From positions 1-35,701 of the forward strand of contig JAJTBI010000023.1 in NCBI GenBank assembly GCA_021286935.1: 35,701 bases of DNA. Reading direction: 5' to 3'. Positions 1 to 6,929 of this stretch are shown piece by piece. Every line of letters begins with the position of its first letter. Position 1 is the first letter of the stretch. The position numbers and the translations under genes are program-made. This DNA is from Geobacteraceae bacterium. Lineage in GTDB: Bacteria; Desulfobacterota; Desulfuromonadia; Geobacterales; Pseudopelobacteraceae. The notes under the pieces are model-generated. The model was given only the letters and a program-made list of their open reading frames with translations, was not told where the DNA came from and did not search any database.

Positions 1-2
1 TG

Positions 3-602
3 GAGTTGAAAAGCAGGGGTGGACAGCGCCCCACCAATGAGCTAAATGGGAAAAAATATCTGACTCCGGTGGGGACCTGCTGGGATTATGATGTTGTTGA
101 ACTGCAGAAGTGCGGCTGCCGGCTGTTTGAAAGAGCCAGCGTCTGTTGCCGTAACGGCAGCTCAAAGGAATGTGAAGTGCGGATCGGCACCACCACCAAA
201 ATGCTTGATTGTGCCAAATACGGTAAGCCCAAGTTTGGGCTGTCCGGCACGGTTGAGCCGGAAGAGTGCAAGGTGCGCAAACAGGCAGCTGCCTGCTGGT
301 CCCGTCAGGATCTGCTCTTTGGACCTGGTGTAGCAATCGGCCCCTGCATGGAAAACGGCCCGGTCTTTACCTGCCCCAAAGGCCAGGATACCGTGACCGC
401 ATTTCTGGATAGACAATGCGGCCCAACACCAGAGGATTGTGGCTGTACGCTGGTTGAAGAATGCTCCAAGCCCCAGGGACTTGAGTGCTACAAACAGTGG
501 AAGGCGGACAAACAGGCGGTGGATTGTTTCTGGAACGAACAGCACGATAACAACTACAAGCGCTGGAAATGCTACGACGACCTGAAAAAATCCCGTCAGT
601 AG
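3..602 (+). CDS. Cysteine-rich protein of unknown function (5' end outside window)
   Basis: The reading frame is open from the left edge to a TAG at 600-602, so the gene is probably cut by the window. A TTG at 6 is the only nearby start and has no usable ribosome binding site. The visible ~199 residues contain 18 cysteines, including two CGC motifs and one CC pair, spread evenly among polar residues. There is no membrane segment and no recognisable CxxCH haem or ferredoxin pattern. The even cysteine spacing suggests a disulfide-rich extracytoplasmic protein, but the signal peptide, if any, would lie outside the window. I do not recognise the family. It converges on hybP, with 44 bases between the two stop codons. 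Confidence 0.6.
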   Translation, partial: ELKSRGGQRPTNELNGKKYLTPVGTCWDYDVVELQKCGCRLFERASVCCRNGSSKECEVRIGTTTKMLDCAKYGKPKFGLSGTVEPEECKVRKQAAACWSRQDLLFGPGVAIGPCMENGPVFTCPKGQDTVTAFLDRQCGPTPEDCGCTLVEECSKPQGLECYKQWKADKQAVDCFWNEQHDNNYKRWKCYDDLKKSRQ

Positions 603-632
603 CCAGCAATACCCTGATTATTCGTTGAACTA

Positions 633-668
633 CAGGATGGAGGAAGCTAGCAGCGGGCCTCCATCCTG
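633..668. terminator. Perfect 11-bp inverted repeat between convergent genes
   Basis: CAGGATGGAGG at 633-643 pairs exactly with CCTCCATCCTG at 658-668 around a 14-base loop. The structure overlaps the hybP stop codon and lies 31 bases past the stop of the Cys-rich gene. Neither side has a clear T run, so it may be a bidirectional, weak or factor-assisted terminator, or an mRNA 3'-end stabiliser. The function is inferred. Confidence 0.45.
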
Positions 669-1129
669 ATTCCTTCCGCCTGCAGCTCCTGCTGGATCAT
701 AGTGGCCAGTTGCGGCAGACGCACGGCCAGCTCCGGTGACAGCTCAATCCCGGCCTCATAGCTCTTGGGAACCACCCCGAACAGGGTGACCTGCTCCGGG
801 CAGCGGCCACGGATCTCGGACAGCAGTAGCATCTCCTGAATCCCTAACTGGTGGGGGGACATCTTGATCGGGATGGTGCGACCGATAAAGGCATCCTTCT
901 CATAGCGGTAGAGCTCTCCCGGCTCACCGGCGGTGGTGACCACATCCACCATGTAGACCCGGTCTGCCTCCTCCAGCTTGTGGGAGGCCATGAAACCCAG
1001 GGTACCGCCGTCGTACAGCTCTACATCGTCATCAAAGTTGTAGTTGTCGGCCAGATACTTGACCAGATGGACCCCGAAACCCTCGTCGGACAGCAGCAGA
1101 TTACCTGCACCAAAAATCAGAACTTTCAT
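647..1129 (-). CDS. hybP: [NiFe] hydrogenase maturation protease
   Basis: This is a nickel-sensing endopeptidase that removes the C-terminal tail of the hydrogenase large subunit after the Ni-Fe centre is assembled in the cytoplasm. The 160-residue length fits the HybD/HyaD (M52) family. The N-terminal GAGN...DEGFG motif is present, and the three metal-binding residues known from E. coli HybD are at the same positions: E16, D62 and H93 (in the MSPHQLG stretch). It is the last gene of the hyb operon, 237 bases after hybL, with an inverted-repeat element in the gap. Its substrate is almost certainly the adjacent HybL, which keeps a cleavable tail after its final His. Confidence 0.95.
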   Translation of the reverse strand: MKVLIFGAGNLLLSDEGFGVHLVKYLADNYNFDDDVELYDGGTLGFMASHKLEEADRVYMVDVVTTAGEPGELYRYEKDAFIGRTIPIKMSPHQLGIQEMLLLSEIRGRCPEQVTLFGVVPKSYEAGIELSPELAVRLPQLATMIQQELQAEGIRMEARC

Positions 1130-1149
1130 ATATACCTACTTTCATTCAT

Positions 1150-1353
1150 GGCCGCAAAAGAACGCAGAGAACTCAAAGAAAAGCGTTTACCACAGAGGTC
1201 GCAGAGGTTCACAGAGGAAAACCAAGAAAATTTGGTTTTGAATCTAAACCGGAAAAAGATCTTCCTCATGCCTTTCTCTGCGTTGCTCTGTGTACTCTGC
1301 GGTGCATTACTCCTTCTGTGTGAATTTTGCGTTCTTTGCGCTCTTTTGCGGCA
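1150..1353. repeat. Intergenic inverted-repeat element, copy 1 (hybL-hybP gap)
   Basis: The left end reads GGCCGCAAAAGAACGCAGAG and the right end GCGCTCTTTTGCGGC, which are imperfect reverse complements. A second, inner inverted pair is present: ACCACAGAGGTCGCAGAG near 1189 against CTCTGCGGT near 1308. Copies with the same ends lie at 3071-3199, 6741-6912 and 13701-13903. There is no coding capacity, so it resembles a MITE- or REP-like non-autonomous element. It separates hybL from hybP. Confidence 0.75.
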
Positions 1354-1366
1354 ATCAAGGGGCTTC

Positions 1367-3046
1367 TTACACCACTTTCACCTTGGTGATCTCTTTACTT
1401 TCCGGATCAATCGTATGCACCGCACAGGCGATGCAGGGGTCAAAGGAGTGTACGGTACGCAGTACCTCCAGGGGCTGATCCGGTTTGGCCACCGGGTTAC
1501 CCAGCAGCGAGGCCTCGTAGGGACCGGCATTGCCTTCGGCATCCCGCGGTGAGGCGTTCCAGGTGGAGGGGACCACGGCCTGATAGTTCTTGATCTTCTT
1601 GTCCTTGATCACCATCCAGTGGGACAGCACACCACGTGGTGCCTCGTGGAAGCCGACGCCGCGATGTTCACCTGACGGGATCTCGGTGTGGTTGGCATAG
1701 CTCTTGTCCCCCTTGCCGACGTTATCCACCAGCTTGTCCAGATACTCCAGCGACAGGTCAGACAGCAGGTGGGCACGGATGCCGCGGGCAGCCAGTCGGC
1801 CCATGGTGGAGTGCAAATCAGCTACACCAACACCGGCTGCCTTGCAGGTGCTGTCCACCAGCTTGCGCACCCGCTGGTTGCCGGCAGCATAGCCTGCCAG
1901 CAGTTGGGCAATCGGACCGACCTGGATCGGCTTGCCGTCAATCCGGGGCGCCTTGCACCAGGAATACTTGCCGTTTTCCTGGAAATCGGTGTAGTCAGGC
2001 TTGGTCTCACCTTCCCAGGGGTGCAGTACTGATTTGCCTTCATACCAGGCGCAGGCCACTGATTCCTTGATGCTGCCGATCAGCTGCTGGTCCTGATGGG
2101 TGCTGATCACACGGGCTTTGGCCACATCGCCGCCCATGATCAGACCGCCCGGCAGGGCAAAGCTGGTATTTTTGGTATCTTCCGGGAACTCAGGCACGGC
2201 CAGGTAGTTGACTACCCCTTTGCCATGTTTGAACCAGTCTTTGTAGGCCTTGCCGATCACCAGCAGGTCCGGGTAGTAGACCTTTTTGACAAACTCGCGG
2301 GTCTCGCTCATCAGCGCCCGCAGGTAGGCGATCCGCTCCATGTTGATCGCCGCCATGTTCTCCATGTTAAGCGCGGTTGCCACGCCACCCACGCAGAGGT
2401 TCTGGATATGGGGGTTCTTGCCACCCAGAATGGCCACTGCCTGGGCTGCCTTCTGCTGGTAGTCCAGCGCCTTCAGGTAGTGGGCCGTGGCGATCAGGTT
2501 GATCTCCGGCGGCAGGATCATGGCCGGATGGCCCCAGTAACCAGAGGCAAAGATCCCCAGTTTGCCGGAATCCACAAAGGCCTTCAGCCGCTTCTGGACA
2601 TCGCTGAACTCCTTCTCGCTGTTGCCGGGCCAGTCTGAGACCGACTGGGCTATGGAGGCGGCCTTCTTGGGATCTGCCTTGAGGGCCGAGACGATATCCA
2701 CCCAATCCAGGGCTGAGAGGTGATAGAAGTGGACGATGTGGTCCTGCACCGAATGCTGGGCCATGATGATGTTGCGGATGTACTGGGCGTTGAGCGGCAC
2801 CTCAACCTTGAGGGCGTGCTCCACGGAACGGATCGAGGAGATAGCATGCACCGTGGTGCAGACCCCGCAGAAACGCTGGGCATAGATCCAGGCATCCTGG
2901 GGCGGGCGATCTTTGAGAATGGTCTCAATACCGCGCCACATCTGGGCTGAGGACCAGGCCTTGCTGACCTGCCCGCCATTCACTTCAACATCGATCCGCA
3001 GGTGTCCTTCAATGCGGGTAATCGGGTCAATTGTAATTCGTGCCAT
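1367..3046 (-). CDS. hybL: [NiFe] uptake hydrogenase large subunit (precursor)
   Basis: This is the catalytic subunit that oxidises H2 at a Ni-Fe(CN)2CO centre. The 559 residues match Hyd-2 type large subunits. The N-terminal ligand motif RFCGVC supplies C60 and C63. The C-terminal motif DPCIACAVH supplies C538 and C541 and ends at H544. The 15 residues after H544 (TIDPESKEITKVKVV) are the expected tail removed by HybP. There is no signal peptide, as expected, because the large subunit is exported together with the Tat-bearing small subunit. The ATG is preceded by a GGAG-like site. It lies 170 bases after hybB, with a repeat element in the gap. Confidence 0.97.
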   Translation of the reverse strand: MARITIDPITRIEGHLRIDVEVNGGQVSKAWSSAQMWRGIETILKDRPPQDAWIYAQRFCGVCTTVHAISSIRSVEHALKVEVPLNAQYIRNIIMAQHSVQDHIVHFYHLSALDWVDIVSALKADPKKAASIAQSVSDWPGNSEKEFSDVQKRLKAFVDSGKLGIFASGYWGHPAMILPPEINLIATAHYLKALDYQQKAAQAVAILGGKNPHIQNLCVGGVATALNMENMAAINMERIAYLRALMSETREFVKKVYYPDLLVIGKAYKDWFKHGKGVVNYLAVPEFPEDTKNTSFALPGGLIMGGDVAKARVISTHQDQQLIGSIKESVACAWYEGKSVLHPWEGETKPDYTDFQENGKYSWCKAPRIDGKPIQVGPIAQLLAGYAAGNQRVRKLVDSTCKAAGVGVADLHSTMGRLAARGIRAHLLSDLSLEYLDKLVDNVGKGDKSYANHTEIPSGEHRGVGFHEAPRGVLSHWMVIKDKKIKNYQAVVPSTWNASPRDAEGNAGPYEASLLGNPVAKPDQPLEVLRTVHSFDPCIACAVHTIDPESKEITKVKVV

Positions 3047-3070
3047 CTATTTGATCTCCTTATCTTGTTA

Positions 3071-3199
3071 GCCGCAAAAGAACACATAGAACTTAAAGAA
3101 AGTCATTATTGAGTAAAACCTTTAGAATCAGATCCGCATGAGATTACAGATTCAACCCCTGTCTCAATCTTTGTGTTCTTTGCGCTCCTTCGCGGCCAA
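3071..3199. repeat. Intergenic inverted-repeat element, copy 2 (hybB-hybL gap)
   Basis: The left arm begins GCCGCAAAAGAACACATAGA and the right arm ends CTTTGCGCTCCTTCGCGGC. Aligning the left arm with the reverse complement of the right gives about 20 matches in 28 positions. It fills most of the gap between hybB and hybL and is the shortest of the four copies. Transcribed as part of the operon, it could form a long imperfect hairpin between these two cistrons. Confidence 0.7.
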
Positions 3200-3216
3200 T
3201 AGTTGTTTTGATGGGG

Positions 3217-4482
3217 TTATGCTTTTTCCACCACTTCATGCCCATGCAGCCGCGGCAGGACCGGGAACAGCTTGACCAGCACCTGGTAGCCCAGGATCTC
3301 GAACGCCACAATACCCACGGTGATCAGGATCTCGGCCAGTGATGGAAAGTATCGCCAGCCCTGGCCAGGGTTGAAACCGATCAGGTAGACATTGAAGCGG
3401 TAGAGGGCACCACCCAGCACGATCAACACCGCAGTAATGAACAACCAGCGGGGCGACTGGCGCCGTTTCTTGGAGAACAGCAGCAGTGAACCGCTGGCCA
3501 CCAGCCCGAACTCCAGCAGGAAGAAGGCGGAATAGAAATCTAACCGCAGGGCATTGGTCACCTGACCGCGCCAGACCAGATCGCCCACCACCACGCAGAG
3601 CCAGATGCTGGTCAGATATGGGGTAATTGAAGCCAGGCCGGAGAGCTGATCAATCTCAAAGGGGCGCTTGAAGCCGAATGAGGAGATGATTGACTCCAGA
3701 ATGGCAATGGAGTAGCCGATGAACATGCAGTTGATCAGGAACAAAAGCGGCAGGAAACCGGTATGCCAGAGCGGATACAGCTTGGTGGAGGCGATCAGCA
3801 GCAGCGACCCCAATGACGACTGGTGCATGGTGGGCAGGGTAATTCCCAACACGATCACAAAGATCAGCACCTTATCCAGCTTGGGTTGCAGCCAGACAGC
3901 CCGCTGACGTAGCTTCTCCAGTTTTTCCAGCACCACCGGGGTATCCAGGCCGAAACGGCCATGATACTTCTCCAGAAAGCCGCGGGCCCGGCTCCAGTTG
4001 GTTTCCTGCAGCCGGGTCAGCACTGCCGGTAAAAACTCGATCGCCAGTACCGTGGTGTAGGCCATAACGCACAACGCCACTTCAAACATGGCTGAATTGG
4101 CCTGCCACTGGGACGGCACAAAGAAATTATAGGCGTTCCAGGGGCGCCCCACATCCACCATGACCGAGAATCCGGCCAGACCGTAGCCAAACAGCGAGGT
4201 CAGCACCGCTGAACGGATCAGCGGGTGGTAATGCATCTTGTTGCGGATGTAGATCAGGATCGCCACGGCATACCCGCCGCAGGCAATGGCCGTACCGGTG
4301 GCCACGTCATAGGTAATCCAGATCCCCCAGGGATAGCCGTCACTCATGTTGGAGACAGCACCGATCCCCCAGATAAAGCGGACTGCAATCAGGGCAAAAC
4401 CGATCACCGCCAGGGTCAGCAGCACCCAGAAGGAGGGGGTCAGGATTTTGGCCCGGTGAATTTGATACTCATCGTGACTCAT
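3217..4482 (-). CDS. hybB: Hydrogenase integral membrane subunit, HybB/NrfD family
   Basis: This is a polytopic quinone-reactive membrane subunit expected to pass electrons from the HybA ferredoxin to the menaquinone pool. The 421-residue product has about ten hydrophobic segments, starting around residues 20-45, and fits the HybB/NrfD/PsrC family. I chose the ATG at 4482 (MSHDEYQ) because AGAGGGGGA precedes it closely. An upstream in-frame ATG at 4524 would add 14 residues but extend the overlap with hybA. With the chosen start, the gene overlaps the end of hybA by 14 bases, so translation is probably coupled. Confidence 0.93.
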   Translation of the reverse strand: MSHDEYQIHRAKILTPSFWVLLTLAVIGFALIAVRFIWGIGAVSNMSDGYPWGIWITYDVATGTAIACGGYAVAILIYIRNKMHYHPLIRSAVLTSLFGYGLAGFSVMVDVGRPWNAYNFFVPSQWQANSAMFEVALCVMAYTTVLAIEFLPAVLTRLQETNWSRARGFLEKYHGRFGLDTPVVLEKLEKLRQRAVWLQPKLDKVLIFVIVLGITLPTMHQSSLGSLLLIASTKLYPLWHTGFLPLLFLINCMFIGYSIAILESIISSFGFKRPFEIDQLSGLASITPYLTSIWLCVVVGDLVWRGQVTNALRLDFYSAFFLLEFGLVASGSLLLFSKKRRQSPRWLFITAVLIVLGGALYRFNVYLIGFNPGQGWRYFPSLAEILITVGIVAFEILGYQVLVKLFPVLPRLHGHEVVEKA

Positions 4483-5413
4483 TATTTTCCCCCTCTTCAG
4501 GTTTGTGGTCATCTGTATGACCATTCCCCTTCTTCATATTTCTGACAGCGATAAAGCAGAGTGTGCTGTACAGCGCAACCGGAGCGATAAACCCCTTGTA
4601 GATGGTGTGCTGAATCTTCTCAGAAAACTCGGCCGGTGCCTCTCCCTTCAGCTCCGGCAGGCCCAGCTTCTTAAACTGCAGTGCAGCCAGATAGAGGTGA
4701 TTGGTGCCGCCCAGTTCGTGCTCGCCATAGATATGGTTGACATACTGTTTGGGATGTTCGGCCAGCCGTTTTTTGGCCTCAGCCAGCAGGTCCTTACGCT
4801 TGCCAAACATGATCGCGCCGGTGGGGCAGACCTCGGCACAGGCTGAGATCCCCTTCTGCTTCAGATTGGTGTTTTTGCAGAGGTCACATTTCACAATCTG
4901 CGGGATCGCCTTTTCCCACTGGAACTTGGGGATGTTGAAGGCACAGGCCACCTGGCAGTAGCGACAACCGATGCAGGTATTCTTGTTGTAATCCACAATG
5001 CCGGTGATCTTGTCCTTGGTCATGGCGGAAACCGGGCAGACCGAGACGCAGGATGGCTTCTGGCAGTGCATGCAGGAGTACTTCACATAGGACCACTCCT
5101 TGGGAGAGTCTTTGACCAGCTTGATCAGGGTACGGGTGGAGCCGGACAGATCCTGGGGGGCATCCCAGAGCTTGTCAGGATCAAACTTGGCCTGTTCATA
5201 GGAAAGTGCCCCATAATCGCCATTCACCCGTTTGCAGGCTGACATGCAGGCCTTGCAGCCAACGCATTTGGTGGCATCGTACAGCATCCCCAGCTCTTCA
5301 TCATTAGCCCCGGCAACCGGGTGACCCGCCAGTGCCACAGCAGGCGCGGCCATCAACCCCGCACCGGCCAGACCTGCCAGTTTCAGGAATTCGCGCCTAC
5401 TCTTTTGGCTCAT
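4469..5413 (-). CDS. hybA: Hydrogenase-associated periplasmic four-cluster ferredoxin, HybA family
   Basis: This is an electron-transfer subunit linking the small subunit to HybB on the periplasmic side. The 314 residues begin with a Tat signal (SRREFLK at 5-11, hydrophobic stretch to the ALA at about 29). Cysteine groups of the CxxCxxCxxxC type follow (CVGCKACMSAC, CMHCQKPSCVSVC, CIGCRYCQVAC and CDLC...CAEVC), enough for four [4Fe-4S] clusters. Near the C-terminus a hydrophobic segment (APVALYSTLCFIAV) probably anchors it to the membrane. The ATG at 5413 is chosen because GGGAGG precedes it and the Tat motif sits at the right distance. It overlaps the end of hybS by 17 bases. Confidence 0.95.
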   Translation of the reverse strand: MSQKSRREFLKLAGLAGAGLMAAPAVALAGHPVAGANDEELGMLYDATKCVGCKACMSACKRVNGDYGALSYEQAKFDPDKLWDAPQDLSGSTRTLIKLVKDSPKEWSYVKYSCMHCQKPSCVSVCPVSAMTKDKITGIVDYNKNTCIGCRYCQVACAFNIPKFQWEKAIPQIVKCDLCKNTNLKQKGISACAEVCPTGAIMFGKRKDLLAEAKKRLAEHPKQYVNHIYGEHELGGTNHLYLAALQFKKLGLPELKGEAPAEFSEKIQHTIYKGFIAPVALYSTLCFIAVRNMKKGNGHTDDHKPEEGENNESR

Positions 5414-6527
5414 GGTCGCCTCCCTGCTCATGCTCAGCAGGTTGATCCGCATCAGGCAGTTTGCGGGCCAGCATAGCCCCGGCCCCCAGCGCTGCACCGG
5501 CTGCCAGACCCAATACGCCGGTGGTAACCGGGCTTGCCCCTTTGCCCTTCTCCTTCAGATCCACCGGTGCGTAGCTGTCAAACGGCGTCGGCTCGTGGAT
5601 CTGGACTTTATCGGCAATGGCGGTGCGGAACAGGATATCCGGCTCGGTACAGCCAATACAGGGGTGCCCGACAGAGACCGGCCAGACCCCGGCATCGTTA
5701 AAGCGCTGCACGGAACAGTTGGCATAGGTGGCCGGCCCTTTGCATCCCAACTTGTACAGGCAGTAACCCTGGGCATGGGTTTCGTGACCATAGGCCTTGG
5801 CAAAGCGCCCGGCATCAAAGTGTGGTCTGCGCTCACAATGCTCATGAATCCGGCGGCCATAGGCAAACTTGGGACGACCCATATCATCCAGCTCGGGCAG
5901 CTTTTTAAAGGTCAGGAAATACAGCACCGTGGAAAGCAGGTTGTAGGGTGAAGGGGGACAGCCGGGGATATTGATGATCGGCTTGTCCTTGATGATATCC
6001 CGCACACCCACGGCACCGGTGGGGTTGGGTGGAGCGGCCTGAATACCTCCGTAACTGGCACAGGTACCGACCGATATGATGGCCGCTGCCCCTTCAGCAG
6101 CCTTGCGCAGCGACTCCAGGGCGGTCTTGCCACCCACCTTGCAGTAGATGCCGTTTTCCTTGGTGGGGATCGCCCCTTCAACAATCAGGATATACTTGCC
6201 ATGGTTGGCCTTCATGGAATCATGCAACGACTTCTCAGCCTGGTGACCGGAACCGGCCATCAGGGTCTCGTGGTAATCAAGGGAGATCATCTCCAGCAGC
6301 AGCGTAGCCGGGGCCGGGTGATTGGCCCGCAGCAGCGATTCAGAGCAGCCGGTACATTCCTGGAAGTGCAGCCAGATCACCGGCGGTCGATCCGGTGCCT
6401 GGGCAGCCTCTGCCACCTTGGCTGCCATGCTGAACGGCAGCCCCATGACTGCTGTTGTTGCCACACAGGTCTTGATAAAATCCCGGCGACTGATGCCGTT
6501 GCCGAAAAAATGCCCTAGCTGACTCAT
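5397..6527 (-). CDS. hybS: [NiFe] uptake hydrogenase small subunit
   Basis: This subunit carries the Fe-S relay that takes electrons from the Ni-Fe site. The 376 residues start with a Tat signal (SRRDFIK, twin arginines 14-15, cleavage probably near residue 42). The proximal cluster motif ECTGCSE gives C58 and C61, followed by GTCASYGG and PGCPPSP. The medial and distal cluster ligands lie in the HEHCERR, CLYKLGCKGP, NCSV and HPCIGCTEPD stretches. The C-terminus has a glycine/alanine-rich hydrophobic helix and a charged tail, the usual membrane anchor. The ATG at 6527 has GGAGG six bases upstream; an in-frame ATG at 6689 would bury the Tat signal and is rejected. It is the first gene of the operon, behind a sigma-54 promoter. 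Confidence 0.96.
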   Translation of the reverse strand: MSQLGHFFGNGISRRDFIKTCVATTAVMGLPFSMAAKVAEAAQAPDRPPVIWLHFQECTGCSESLLRANHPAPATLLLEMISLDYHETLMAGSGHQAEKSLHDSMKANHGKYILIVEGAIPTKENGIYCKVGGKTALESLRKAAEGAAAIISVGTCASYGGIQAAPPNPTGAVGVRDIIKDKPIINIPGCPPSPYNLLSTVLYFLTFKKLPELDDMGRPKFAYGRRIHEHCERRPHFDAGRFAKAYGHETHAQGYCLYKLGCKGPATYANCSVQRFNDAGVWPVSVGHPCIGCTEPDILFRTAIADKVQIHEPTPFDSYAPVDLKEKGKGASPVTTGVLGLAAGAALGAGAMLARKLPDADQPAEHEQGGDHEPKE

Positions 6528-6559
6528 TCGTACCTCCGCAGTAGTTTGCAGGTTTATCC

Positions 6560-6576
6560 TGTATACAAACTGTATC
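6560..6576. promoter_or_regulatory. TGTATACA palindrome plus TGTATC near hybS transcription start
   Basis: The octamer TGTATACA (6560-6567), itself a palindrome, is followed by TGTATC at 6571-6576. The same pair recurs as TGTATACA at 6681-6688 and TGTATC at 6701-6706. The proximal copy falls just downstream of the start predicted from the sigma-54 promoter at 6590-6606, where a repressor could act. No regulator is assigned. Confidence 0.3.
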
Positions 6577-6589
6577 GAGCTGCGGAGAG

Positions 6590-6606
6590 AGCAGGAGTTA
6601 TGCCAA
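6590..6606 (-). promoter_or_regulatory. Sigma-54 promoter for hybSABLP
   Basis: Read on the minus strand, the sequence is TTGGCATAACTCCTGCT. The GG and GC dinucleotides are separated by exactly 10 bases, and TTGGCA and CTGC agree with the TGGCAC / TTGC consensus apart from one mismatch in each element. Transcription would begin near 6579, about 50 bases before the hybS ATG. An NtrC-family activator gene lies next to it. Confidence 0.68.
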
Positions 6607-6668
6607 CATGGACAAACTAGTAAATACAGCATGTTAAGGCAAACGCGCAGGTCGTTTACGGCACGGTC

Positions 6669-6695
6669 GGACAAATTTACTGTATACATTTGTCC
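6669..6695. promoter_or_regulatory. Putative enhancer site: 8-bp inverted repeat upstream of hybS
   Basis: GGACAAAT (6669-6676) and ATTTGTCC (6688-6695) are perfect reverse complements separated by 11 bases. A related half-site, GGACAAAC, lies at 6610-6617. The palindrome centre is about 100 bases upstream of the predicted sigma-54 start, a typical position for an activator of the NtrC class. The obvious candidate protein is the product of 6930-8279, but that link is inferred. Confidence 0.55.
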
Positions 6696-6740
6696 TGAAT
6701 TGTATCATTTTGTCTTTGCACTGCAGCAACCAGAAACCGA

Positions 6741-6912
6741 TTGGCCGCGAAGGAACACAAAGAGCGCAAAAAACAAACCATATATCCTGAAAATCTACGC
6801 CTTATTATTGCGTTAAACCAATTATCGCTTCATCTGTTTCTGTGCCTGAATTTTTGTATGATTCCTGTTTTAAGACTTTTCTTTGAGTTCACTGTGCCCT
6901 TTTGCGGCCAAA
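6741..6912. repeat. Intergenic inverted-repeat element, copy 3 (upstream of regulator gene)
   Basis: The left end is TTGGCCGCGAAGGAACACAA and the right end is CCCTTTTGCGGCCAA, matching the other copies at 1150, 3071 and 13701. With the sigma-54 promoter and palindrome it accounts for the ~400-base space between hybS and the regulator. Its right end lies 17 bases before the regulator ATG, so it forms most of that gene's leader. Confidence 0.7.
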
Positions 6913-6929
6913 TTGATTTGGAGTAGTCC

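Noticed and set aside
1180..1345. Repeated CACAGAGG / CTCTGTG strings considered as a CRISPR or tandem array
   Set aside because: The repeats are inverted and irregular, without constant-length spacers; they fit the nested inverted repeat of the intergenic element.
6528..6689. A longer hybS starting at 6689
   Set aside because: It would place the Tat motif about 65 residues inside the protein and would cover the sigma-54 promoter; the ATG at 6527 has GGAGG and correct signal position.
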